Assembly (NCBI GenBank): GCA_027924585.1
Contig: BSBM01000370.1
Span: forward strand, 29,347,501 to 29,411,500
Length of the DNA: 64,000 nucleotides
Reading direction: 5' to 3'
Source of the DNA: Larix kaempferi
Lineage: Eukaryota > Streptophyta > Pinopsida > Pinales > Pinaceae
Under the pieces are notes generated by a model, which saw only the letters and a program-made list of their open reading frames with translations, did no database searches and had not been told where the DNA came from. Positions 61,101 through 62,462 of this stretch are shown one piece after another. Position 1 is the stretch's first letter. The number at the start of each line of letters is the position of its first letter. The position numbers were made by a program, and so were the translations under genes.

Positions 61101-61537
61101 GTAGTTTATTTTTTTCTATAACATAATGTTCCTTTAAGTGGATGTTCATGTGTTCAATGTTTCATTATCTCTGTGCTCCAGAGCAGGTTAAGCATTTATT
61201 TCTGATATGTAGCATGTTTAACCCTGTCTTGGCATGCGGGGCCCATTCTAGAATATAAATTGTAAATGCAATGTAGGAAAACATTTGAACCAAAATAATA
61301 AGTTGTTTATTTTCTTCTATAACATAATCTTCCTTTAAGTGGATGTTCATGTGTTCAATGTTTCATTATCTCTGTGCTCCAGAGCAGGTTAAGCATTTAT
61401 TTCTGATATGTAGCATGTTTAAACCTGTCTTGGCATGCATATTGCAGGAAAATTACTGGGTTCTTTCAAGGGAAAATGTTCTGGAAGTATTCGTTCTATA
61501 GCAAGGCATCCAGAGCTACCTGTGATTGCCTCTTGTG
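7031..61537 (+). CDS. WDR74: WDR74/Nsa1-like WD-repeat ribosome biogenesis protein, 9 exons visible, 3' end beyond window
   Basis: Seen: nine exons with GT..AG borders join in one frame (7031-7112, 7216-7328, 14708-14737, 14922-15058, 15722-15898, 16076-16139, 16288-16395, 17042-17195, 61448-61537), giving 318 codons plus one base. Blades end in WD-like pairs: LWDLEKN in exon 6, VRLYDI in exon 8, LASFDMR in exon 8. Known: WDR74 (animals) and Nsa1 (yeast) are nucleolar seven-bladed propellers that act with the AAA-ATPase NVL/Rix7 in pre-60S ribosome maturation. The order 'YDxxxQRRPxLxxxxxEYPxxA/V', 'GxLAxxDxRxG+LLGxxKG', 'SxRxxxxHPxxPxxASCG' follows my recollection of the human protein. Plant members share the Cys-x-Gly-Cys N-terminus seen here. 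The human protein is about 385 residues, so roughly 70-110 residues are missing past the window. The start is the first ATG in frame with this N-terminus. Inferred: a single-copy housekeeping gene, probably functional because splice sites and frame are intact through every visible exon. Confidence 0.9.
7216..7328 (+). CDS. WDR74: WDR74-like exon 2 (residues 28-65)
   Basis: Acceptor TTACAG precedes 7216 and donor GTAAGA follows 7328. The exon encodes an EKGLPEVVDRWGQPDPD segment and ends in phase 0. Intron 2 (7329-14707, 7,379 bp) is long and repeat-filled. Confidence 0.85.
7460..7897. repeat. Two-copy tandem duplication in intron 2, 244-bp offset
   Basis: ATGGTAAGAAAGTGGTATGA starts the copies at 7460 and 7704. 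Both continue with TTGATAATGTTTTCC and TTTTTTGTCTTGATTGCTTT, ending in TTAGTGGC. About 10 percent divergence by eye. Confidence 0.85.
7898..10112. other. Intron 2 sequence without recognised elements
   Basis: Several short ORFs occur (for example 8303-8755) but none shows a known domain or a coding-like composition. 8280-8400 has a repetitive GAGCC(T/C)CTTGCTCGA pattern. Confidence 0.4.
10113..12313. repeat. Direct duplication of about 670 bp in intron 2 with 864-bp spacer
   Basis: Copy 1 is 10113-10783 and copy 2 is 11648-12313. Both begin TATAAATCATGTTTTAAATT, pass through AAGAGCACTGGGGTTTTTCT and GATAAAGGTAATTGGAACTA, and end near TCTTTATAACTATGAG. Copies lack TG..CA ends, PBS or polypurine tract, so they are not obviously LTRs. 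A segmental duplication or the remains of an unclassified element are both possible. Confidence 0.8.
12314..14707. other. Remainder of intron 2
   Basis: No recognisable coding. 14080-14330 has an LTR-like flavour on the minus strand (revcomp TATA-like TGTATAAATAC near 14258-14268) but no ends or target duplication could be set. Confidence 0.35.
14708..14737 (+). CDS. WDR74: WDR74-like exon 3, 30-bp microexon (residues 66-75)
   Basis: Acceptor GTGCAG and donor GTAAGT flank exactly ten codons reading RLGVARKNRV. This joins ..ENP of exon 2 to VEILDPRNG of exon 4 and restores the 'LLAVARKNGxxExLxPxNG' blade typical of the family. Its small size makes it easy for gene finders to miss. Confidence 0.8.
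14922..15058 (+). CDS. WDR74: WDR74-like exon 4 (residues 76-120 plus two bases)
   Basis: Acceptor AATGCAG, donor GTCCAA. Encodes VEILDPRNGAVCGTCEVG through PIVGLHVFGKD, with the final Arg codon split over intron 4 (15059-15721, 663 bp). Confidence 0.88.
15269..15550. mobile_element. Foldback (MITE-like) element in intron 4
   Basis: Left arm 15269-15382 and right arm 15434-15550 are inverted copies sharing TTGCACATGGACTTGTTTTA, GTGAAACTGCT(A/G)TGAAATGT and GGCTCTTTAACTTCT, around a loop of about 50 bp. Divergence between arms is roughly 15 percent. No clear target duplication was set. The superfamily is unassigned. Confidence 0.75.
15722..15898 (+). CDS. WDR74: WDR74-like exon 5 (residues 122-179)
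   Basis: Acceptor ATGCAG, donor GTAAGT. Encodes the SNKFLECTEKGNAIIRSF strand and a CCQVDGNEKYAAFGG turn, matching the 'VATGGKENxLKIWDL' blade start in animals. It continues into exon 6 across a split Gly codon. Confidence 0.9.
16076..16139 (+). CDS. WDR74: WDR74-like exon 6 (residues 181-201)
   Basis: Acceptor TTCAG, donor GTATGC. Encodes KGVELNLWDLEKNSKSWAAK. The LWDLE is the clearest WD dipeptide in the gene. Confidence 0.9.
16288..16395 (+). CDS. WDR74: WDR74-like exon 7 (residues 202-237)
   Basis: Acceptor TGCAAAG, donor GTATGG, exactly 36 codons in phase 0. Encodes a PTCVTAVTFLSKEDHRKVV strand ending IGTSQHQ, equivalent to 'LVTCTGYHQVRVYD' of the human protein when joined to exon 8. 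Confidence 0.9.
17042..17195 (+). CDS. WDR74: WDR74-like exon 8 (residues 238-288)
   Basis: Acceptor TCAACAG, donor GTAAAT. Encodes VRLYDIAAQRRPILSFDF and, near the end, GTGSGDLASFDMRTG. The final Gly codon is split across the 44-kb intron 8 and completed by exon 9. Confidence 0.92.
17580..17770. repeat. GATTAGATA-rich low-complexity stretch
   Basis: Degenerate repeats of AGATTAGATAGG/AAGATTATATAAGATTCGAT. No ORF. Confidence 0.4.
18260..19530 (+). pseudogene. Degenerate Ty1/copia gag-protease relic with internal tandem duplication
   Basis: Short in-frame pieces (QEPYGDRDRESLT, DAWDTMKTF, RMAEG..IDHLTMLKNLR, EDRDLVF) match the copia Gag (UBN2-like) pattern. Near 19440-19500 a piece reading LDSTRHMPH resembles the copia protease active site (D-S-G-A-S/T-x-H-M) with the catalytic-loop Gly lost. 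Many stops interrupt it. Units 18266-18652 and 18653-19010 are a 387-bp tandem duplication of the same gag segment. No LTRs were identified. Confidence 0.6.
19531..20087. other. Old dispersed-repeat sequence with GGCACAAAAGCAGTG motif
   Basis: TGGCACAAAAGCAGTG at 20041-20056 recurs exactly at 26249-26264, on the other side of the LTR-like unit 20088-26220. It belongs to a degenerate array with a recurrent A-rich plus CAGTGCC motif that continues after 26264. Confidence 0.4.
21425..21690. repeat. A-rich low-complexity tract
   Basis: Runs of AAAATAAA, AAAGATAAAAA and ATATATAT. No coding potential. Confidence 0.7.
21995..22513. repeat. Hairpin mosaic: about 15 different short inverted repeats back to back
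   Basis: Perfect or near-perfect stems with short loops: 21995-22015 (CAAGGG), 22078-22094 (CTTGGT), 22110-22144 (16-bp stem GGACTGAGGCTCAGCC, loop CCA), 22171-22185 (CTGGTC), 22191-22209 (CCATTCTC), 22212-22228 (CTCAGC), 22229-22249 (CATTCAGTC), 22304-22322 (CTTGGTC), 22333-22355 (GTCCCTAG), 22376-22392 (CTTGGTC), 22395-22413 (CCCCAG), 22415-22434 (CCCTAG), 22452-22470 (CCTGGTTAA, one wobble), 22474-22491 (CCTAGT), 22495-22513 (CCATTCTC). Loopless palindromes add GTTGATCAAC twice (22158, 22249), CCTGCAGG (22291) and GCCATGGC (22359). Stems mostly differ from each other, so this is not a simple tandem repeat. Function unknown. Confidence 0.85.
23918..24055 (+). repeat. GC-rich repeats of an AGCCGCCAAGGAA unit, three copies
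   Basis: GT(C/T)(A/G)GCCC(A/G)AGCCGCCAAGGAA..CGAAG recurs three times between 23918 and 24055, separated by CCTCTGCGTGT. It is translatable as AAKE(F/S/L)E repeats in one frame, but no known domain is seen and it sits inside a transposon-like region. Confidence 0.6.
25313..25472. repeat. 79-bp tandem duplication ending in (AT)n
   Basis: ATTATGATTTATCACTTGTC starts at 25313 and 25392. Each copy ends TTTGCATATATATATATATA. Probably generated by slippage or unequal exchange at the AT tract. Confidence 0.85.
26249..27665. repeat. Old dispersed repeat, copy A (second copy at 59400-60016)
   Basis: From about 26440 the sequence matches 59408 onward in the same orientation: TTTTCTGGTTATGACAG, TTTCCACAATA, GCAGAAAAATATATG, TACCATGACTTGT, TCTCCATGTATGCACTC, GAATGCTGGTTCCTTCC. 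Recurrent A-rich plus CAGTGCC/CAGCGCC words at irregular 40-70 bp spacing suggest a degenerate tandem structure. The copy is broken by a 634-bp insertion (27006-27639) and resumes GAGTTT(A/G)..TGGTAC. Confidence 0.65.
27006..27629. mobile_element. Insertion flanked by 10-bp direct repeat GGTTCCTTCC (possible Mutator-like MITE)
   Basis: GGTTCCTTCC occurs at 26996-27005 and 27630-27639 precisely where the dispersed repeat is interrupted relative to its copy at 59.4-60.0 kb. The inserted 624 bp begins AAAGTTACATGGTTCA and ends TGAACATGGTGACTTC, an imperfect inverted terminus. A 9-10 bp duplication is what Mutator-like elements make. No ORF. Confidence 0.45.
28004..28684 (-). mobile_element. Copia-type LTR (minus), boundaries approximate
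   Basis: Shares with the two solo LTRs (859-1461, 36223-36865) the minus-strand TATAAATA (plus 28369-28376) and the TTTATCCTGGGAAACCC leader block at 28092. The right border is probably within 28680-28684 (minus-strand TGTTGAATTT or TGAATTTGAC). No clean target duplication was found. It may be the 3' LTR of the copia fragment at 29275-30240. Confidence 0.6.
28803..29238. repeat. Five copies of a 37-bp hairpin-forming repeat
   Basis: GGGCCATTCACCACTAGCAT..CCCCGTGAGTGAATG occurs at 28803, 28858, 29098, 29136 and 29202. Each copy contains CATTCAC..GTGAATG-like complementary arms around a CACTAGCATAGCCCC loop. It lies between the end of copia pol (minus) and the LTR. A duplicated pol-tail fragment (CACTCCCTCTCAGCGAGGGAG at about 28974, CACTCCCTCTCACTGAGGGAG at about 29273) is interspersed. 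Confidence 0.8.
29269..30240 (-). pseudogene. Ty1/copia pol 3' end: RT tail and RNase H (minus)
   Basis: 29766-29269 reads GYANSDWARSAMDRKSTSGC, then SMISWFSRKQ-type and STSEAEYY motifs, HCDNQS, SKHIEIKYHFIR and DILTKPL, the copia RNase H and C-terminal tail. 30227-29982 carries the RT tail DLGLMYYLLGLEVW and FLSQGKYIVEIL. Frameshifts lie between them and the RT catalytic YVDD region is absent, so the element is truncated near 30240. Confidence 0.85.
30695..31339 (-). pseudogene. Gypsy integrase catalytic core
   Basis: Reads WGLDFIGQF (first Asp), ITTDNAKDF (second Asp) and GLTESTNKNL (Glu), the D,D-35-E triad of retroelement integrases, then FELVYGFTAELPI. An in-frame stop separates it from the upstream zinc-binding part (ends CCRDC at 31361). 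Confidence 0.88.
31361..32508 (-). pseudogene. Gypsy reverse transcriptase fused to integrase HHCC finger; RNase H missing
   Basis: Upstream pieces (RDVFAFTYDELKAYREDVF, KKELEKMLVAGMIAPTRHSS) are in three frames between 32508 and 32055. 32008-31361 gives SMLDGFSGYNQ, TPWDTFEYLRMPFGL and the catalytic box IYEDDLTVFSK. After KALQSF the same frame jumps directly to NGQDSKRILVEFHSGFCGGH and ends CRDC, the integrase zinc finger. The RT connection and canonical gypsy RNase H, normally about 300 residues, are absent. Confidence 0.85.
32744..33313 (-). pseudogene. RNase HI-like (archaeal-type, aRNH) domain upstream of RT
   Basis: Reads MNFDDAHSRAGKRARIIITS (first Asp), TYEALLLGIELAKDMGIK (Glu) and KGDSDLIVQQVK (Asp), then a C-terminal IPRDQAEQ motif; this is the additional RNase H characteristic of Tat/Ogre gypsy elements. 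It lies between protease and RT. The following frame (32708-32508) carries a NMEHWQVFRDDEQILKFIH linker leading to RT. Confidence 0.75.
33320..33583 (-). pseudogene. Gypsy aspartic protease region
   Basis: Reads RFRSSSNIMTKKVMHQLN, VDVVGIIENQPVRLA, MDILVIDVSDKWGMLLSRKW, the retropepsin-like fold tail of gypsy polyproteins. The upstream catalytic D-S/T-G is blurred: a DPKKKRSSTLLCIIDD piece of the next ORF lies at 33660-33600. Confidence 0.6.
33609..34971 (-). pseudogene. Gypsy Gag (retrotransposon gag domain), truncated at N-terminus
   Basis: 34971-34535 reads HEDVYMKLFALCLEGDASNW and FITKWGQKKEPCHQLVDL, the Retrotrans_gag core. 34361-33609 is the linker region with CRACKDFHEESTCYFARYV, a Cys/His-rich knuckle-like segment. 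Stops separate the pieces. The N-terminal part is missing because other DNA begins at 34973. Confidence 0.8.
34973..35235. other. GC-rich segment with CTAAGTTACCG end and GATCCGG/GGTTCC words
   Basis: Begins CTAAGTTACCG, the same terminus as the hAT-like element at 23601, immediately where gypsy Gag stops. Dense GGATCC, GATTCG and GGTTCC words follow. 35163-35182 and 35194-35213 form a 20-bp hairpin with one mismatch (CCCATTGGAGG..CCGTATC, 11-base loop). The far end was not located. Confidence 0.5.
35589..35666. repeat. Double hairpin of a GTGTATGC word
   Basis: GGTTGTGTATGC (35589-35600) pairs with GCATACACAACC (35620-35631). Directly after it TGTGTATGC (35643-35651) pairs with GCATACACA (35658-35666). 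Confidence 0.7.
36223..36865 (-). mobile_element. Solo copia-type LTR, 643 bp, target duplication CAAAA
   Basis: Minus-strand ends TGTTGGATTTTGTGCA and ..ACTAACA. CAAAA flanks both sides (36218-36222, 36866-36870). It shares the TTTATCCTGGGAAACCC block (36314) and a minus-strand TATAAAT with the LTRs at 859 and 28004. It includes a triple GGGGCAG(T/A)..GCCCA repeat (36577-36640). No internal region. Confidence 0.82.
37540..37680 (-). promoter_or_regulatory. LTR-like promoter/polyadenylation block on the minus strand
   Basis: On the minus strand CCTATTTAAGCAAGG (TATA-like, about 37662-37648) is followed about 100 bp later by CTGAATAAAGTTGAAG (AATAAA-like, about 37565-37550). This spacing resembles the R region of an LTR, possibly the missing 5' LTR of the gypsy element at 30430-34972. 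No ends or PBS were confirmed. Confidence 0.3.
37681..39933. other. Unassigned repeat-like sequence
   Basis: No recognised domain. Short ORFs (37625-37813, 39097-39288) lack known motifs. Confidence 0.35.
39934..39954. repeat. 9-bp perfect hairpin
   Basis: GATCGTGCT / AGCACGATC around the loop GAG. Confidence 0.6.
40793..41275. repeat. Two-copy tandem duplication, 242-bp unit
   Basis: AGAAATAAATCAATGACACA starts at 40793 and 41035. The copies differ at only a handful of sites and in the length of a (GA)n tract, so this is one of the youngest duplications in the window. Confidence 0.92.
41406..42037. mobile_element. Non-autonomous hAT-type element (MITE), 632 bp
   Basis: Terminal inverted repeats CAATGAAGCACCACTCG (left) and, reversed, CAATGTTGCACGACTCG (right). 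Flanking 8-mers GATAATAC (41398-41405) and GACAATAC (42038-42045) match 7 of 8, the hAT target-site length. Subterminal GACTCG/CGAGTC words are dense at both ends. An internal (A/G)TGGGC(A/G)AATTCATCAGT tandem repeat lies at 41676-41805. No transposase ORF. Confidence 0.8.
42046..44973. other. Unassigned repeat-like sequence
   Basis: No coding domain recognised. 44490-44760 has a plus-strand LTR-like promoter feel (CCTATATAAGGG at about 44596-44607 followed by CT-rich leader) but no ends were set. Confidence 0.35.
44974..45958 (+). repeat. 5' LTR of outer copia element
   Basis: 985 bp, TGTTAG..TTTTACA, followed directly by the primer binding site. Visibly more diverged from its partner than the inner pair is, consistent with an older insertion. 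Confidence 0.9.
45959..45970 (+). promoter_or_regulatory. Primer binding site of outer copia element
   Basis: TGGTATCAGAGC, complementary to the 3' part of plant initiator methionine tRNA, the usual copia primer. Confidence 0.85.
46080..47015 (+). pseudogene. Outer copia gag and protease active site, frameshifted
   Basis: ATG at 46080 (MASIGVE) runs into a stop. The next frame from 46096 gives NFNPWKERVRLLLEE, the copia Gag N-terminus, and KKNAYEMWAALIKLY. Frameshifts follow, then DDFIQEE and finally WIVDSGSSRHMTR at about 46985-47023, the aspartic protease active site. Stops at several positions. Confidence 0.8.
47179..47652 (+). repeat. 237-bp tandem duplication inside outer copia protease region
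   Basis: GGTTGAAGG(C/T)AAACTTGCTC starts at 47179 and 47416. Copies run through TGTTTATCTATCCAGTGGGA to GAGGCTTCATCTAG with very few differences. Confidence 0.92.
47787..48323 (+). repeat. 5' LTR of inner copia element
   Basis: 537 bp. TATAAATA at 48060-48067 is the probable promoter box. Related to the solo LTR at 859-1461. Confidence 0.93.
48324..48335 (+). promoter_or_regulatory. Primer binding site of inner copia element
   Basis: TGGTATCAGAGC immediately after the LTR. Confidence 0.88.
48743..49639 (+). CDS. Inner copia Gag with CCHC zinc knuckle
   Basis: Start chosen at MAPSTKLEDKLEEIENFLAL (48743), although an upstream in-frame ATG exists at 48689. 298 codons remain open. Copia Gag (UBN2-like) features: RIIADSIKDHLIPQVSSKK, YEGKNINMKMNLRAQLK, DYFTRVSLFREQLEAIGD. 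CYYCDKMGHIARDC (about residues 246-259) is the CX2CX4HX4C nucleic-acid knuckle. It is the only retroelement gene in the window that is intact over a whole domain. The stop at 49637 truncates the polyprotein before protease. Confidence 0.88.
   Translation: MAPSTKLEDKLEEIENFLALKYRIGLILEENDLSKYIKDEVAEPVENEAKEKHKKDLIREKRIIADSIKDHLIPQVSSKKTPKEMYDALARMYEGKNINMKMNLRAQLKSTKMSKGESIQDYFTRVSLFREQLEAIGDSLDEDELVMTALNGLTRPWDSFIQTMCARKESMKFDIVWEDCIQEEARVANREALLKEDNEALATHTKKRRSQSNFKKENHKESQRPKKFQRTRGNNPRRNYPNFQCYYCDKMGHIARDCPLKKEEYKKRNNSKRHHAHLAEDNEEESEDEEPIRKQAKE
49656..49720 (+). pseudogene. Inner copia protease stub
   Basis: CDSGASKHM at 49656-49682 is the aspartic protease active site, in a different frame from Gag. 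The rest of protease, the GAG-pre-integrase motif and the integrase catalytic core are absent: 49800-50230 holds unrelated non-coding sequence. Confidence 0.75.
50273..50739 (+). pseudogene. Inner copia integrase C-terminal tail
   Basis: GKEPEVSHLKIFACLAYV (frame from 50273) switches near 50390 to PKEKRTKLDPSGKKGIFV and ISRDVTFDEEAVLKR, the conserved stretch after the integrase core. A stop at 50737 ends it. Confidence 0.8.
50740..51195 (+). pseudogene. Inner copia reverse transcriptase with N-terminal deletion
   Basis: SYVALMCDLVDQEPTSYEE is followed without a break by VYIEQSQGFEVEDRRTHVCK and ALYGLKQAPRAWY, then the catalytic LFLYVDDLFLTGNE. Roughly 100 residues of the RT fingers normally between these are missing. 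A stop at 51193 follows LGLEVW. Confidence 0.88.
51196..52019 (+). pseudogene. Inner copia RNase H and C-terminus
   Basis: DADWVGSVSDRKSTSGGCYC (first Asp), ISWFSRKQSSVALNTAEVDY (Glu position region), then a TGA in place of Trp at 51712-51714, and after it SKHIEILYFYIRD and DVLTKPLSRVKFEYF. Frameshift at about 51765. Confidence 0.88.
52040..52860 (+). repeat. Hairpin minisatellite, 12 copies, in inner copia 3' region
   Basis: TTG(T/C)ATCATCC recurs at 52052, 52136, 52220, 52287, 52354, 52421, 52488, 52556, 52621, 52686, 52751 and 52793. Periods are 84, then 67, then 65 bp. Most units have a TGGACTTCAGTCCA or GGACTTATGTCC hairpin just after. Later units add GGGA(C/T)TGATCATCCC, another palindrome. 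Confidence 0.9.
52892..52986 (+). repeat. Four tandem mini-hairpins with GAAA/GAGA loops
   Basis: TGATCGAAAGATCA at 52892 and 52921, GGATCGAAAGATCA at 52947, TGATCGAGAGATCA at 52973. A degenerate fifth lies near 53001. The loops fit the GNRA tetraloop pattern if transcribed. Confidence 0.85.
53258..53795 (+). repeat. 3' LTR of inner copia element
   Basis: 538 bp, preceded by the polypurine tract AAGGGGGAG (about 53249-53257). TATAAATA at 53531-53538. Confidence 0.93.
53957..54990 (+). repeat. 3' LTR of outer copia element
   Basis: 1,034 bp. Longer than its 5' partner partly because of an extra segment near 54855-54935 (GCATGAGGGTTTACGTGC region). Confidence 0.9.
55072..58388. repeat. 1.28-kb direct duplication, 2,042-bp offset
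   Basis: Copies 55072-56348 and 57110-58388 stay collinear with almost no net indel: AGTTGGTGATTCTTTGACTC at 55121 and 57162, TCCTTTATATAAAGGGAG in both, CAAGGTAACCTTCACCATGT near both ends. Part of the spacer (56800-57090) is a third, more diverged copy of the first 300 bp (CTTGAGTTGGA..GAGCCAACCA). TG..CA ends were not found, so whether these are LTRs of a coding-less element is open. Confidence 0.85.
58389..59399. other. Unassigned sequence
   Basis: No recognised domain, terminal repeat or tandem structure. Confidence 0.4.
59400..60016. repeat. Old dispersed repeat, copy B
   Basis: Same family and orientation as 26440-27665, without the 634-bp insertion. It therefore shows the pre-insertion state of copy A around GGTTCCTTCC (59993-60002). 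Confidence 0.65.
60017..61034. other. Intron 8 sequence with no recognised element
   Basis: AT-rich, no ORF of note and no repeat pair. Confidence 0.4.
61035..61438. repeat. 201-bp tandem duplication adjoining the exon 9 acceptor
   Basis: GCGGGGCCCATTCTAGAATA begins copy 1 at 61035 and copy 2 at 61236. Copies differ at only a few bases. Copy 2 ends CTTGGCATGC, then ATATTGCAG and exon 9. Copy 1 ends CTTGGCATGC joined directly to copy 2. The presumed branch region was therefore duplicated, but the AG acceptor was not. Confidence 0.93.
61448..61537 (+). CDS. WDR74: WDR74-like exon 9 (residues 290-318)
   Basis: Acceptor ATTGCAG, donor GTATGT. The first two bases complete the Gly of exon 8, then KLLGSFKGKCSGSIRSIARH and ELPVIASCG. 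This is the family's most conserved stretch and directly continues exon 8, so no exon is missing in the 44-kb intron. The expected next residues (L-D-R-x-L-R) were not found between 61538 and 64000, so intron 9 is at least 2,463 bp. Confidence 0.9.
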
Positions 61538-62462
61538 GTATGTAGTAGCACTGTCCACTGTATGATTTTTTTTCCCTCTCAAGGCCATTCCGCTTTGCTG
61601 GATATATTTGGATAAAGTACACCAAAAAAATCTTTTCAAGCAATTTCAATAGGCTTGCACAATTTTTAAAAGTATGATTGAAGATGATTTTAGAGTGGGA
61701 AAGACTTAGCTGCTTTTATTCACATATATCATTGTTAATCTCAACAGAAAGATTAAGGGATTACTCTCTGAAGTTTCAAAGACAGATTTGATTGAATAAT
61801 GGACAGGAATGGTTTGTGGTAGTTTGCAATGTCTGTGGTGTTGCCAATTGCATGGTAGCTTTTTATTAACCCTGCAAAGTAGAATATAATAAAATAATAG
61901 CACTCATGAAACTAATATAAAGCTATGTGAAACAATGGCATGTGCACAACATTGAGAAGAATAATGAAATAGAATTGGACTGTAGATGGTCAACAATCGA
62001 AATACTAAAATGAACAAAACCCCTTCTTATTTGTTAACATTGGGCTGTCAAACATGAACAAATGTGTATCAATGTTAACCTATCCCTTTTTTCTTGGTCA
62101 ACTCTATATCAGTTAGTGATTTGCACATGTCTGGAAGTATTTATTCTGAACCAAAATTATGATTTATTTATTAAATATTAATCTAATATTACATACTGGG
62201 CTGCAAGCCCCATAGATACAGTCTTCTGTGTGGCAGAATTCGACTGCAAAACCCCAAAACCATCCCTAATCCATTACCATTGTAAATAAATGCAACCATT
62301 GTATATCTATTTACTCACATTCTTATAATATCTTGGCTATTTTTAGCTTACATTTTGTAATCTCTTCTTCTCTCTCACTCTATAAAGATAGAAGGGCTCA
62401 TTGCTATAGTACAGAGTTAGCAAGTGCTTGCCTTCAGCCAATTGAGTCTGGTTAGCTGTGTG
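61538..62462. other. Intron 9, no recognised element
   Basis: AT-rich sequence after the exon 9 donor. No exon continuing the WDR74-like frame (expected LDRxLR) was found. Confidence 0.4.

Larger units (their letters stand above)
17196..61447 (+). other. Intron 8 of the WDR74-like gene, 44,252 bp
   Basis: Defined by the exon 8 donor (GTAAAT at 17196) and the exon 9 acceptor (ATTGCAG ending 61447), with a shared split Gly codon. It contains all the copia, gypsy and hAT-like elements listed from 17.6 to 60.1 kb. Introns of this size are known from conifers and other gymnosperms and are rare in most flowering plants. Confidence 0.85.
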
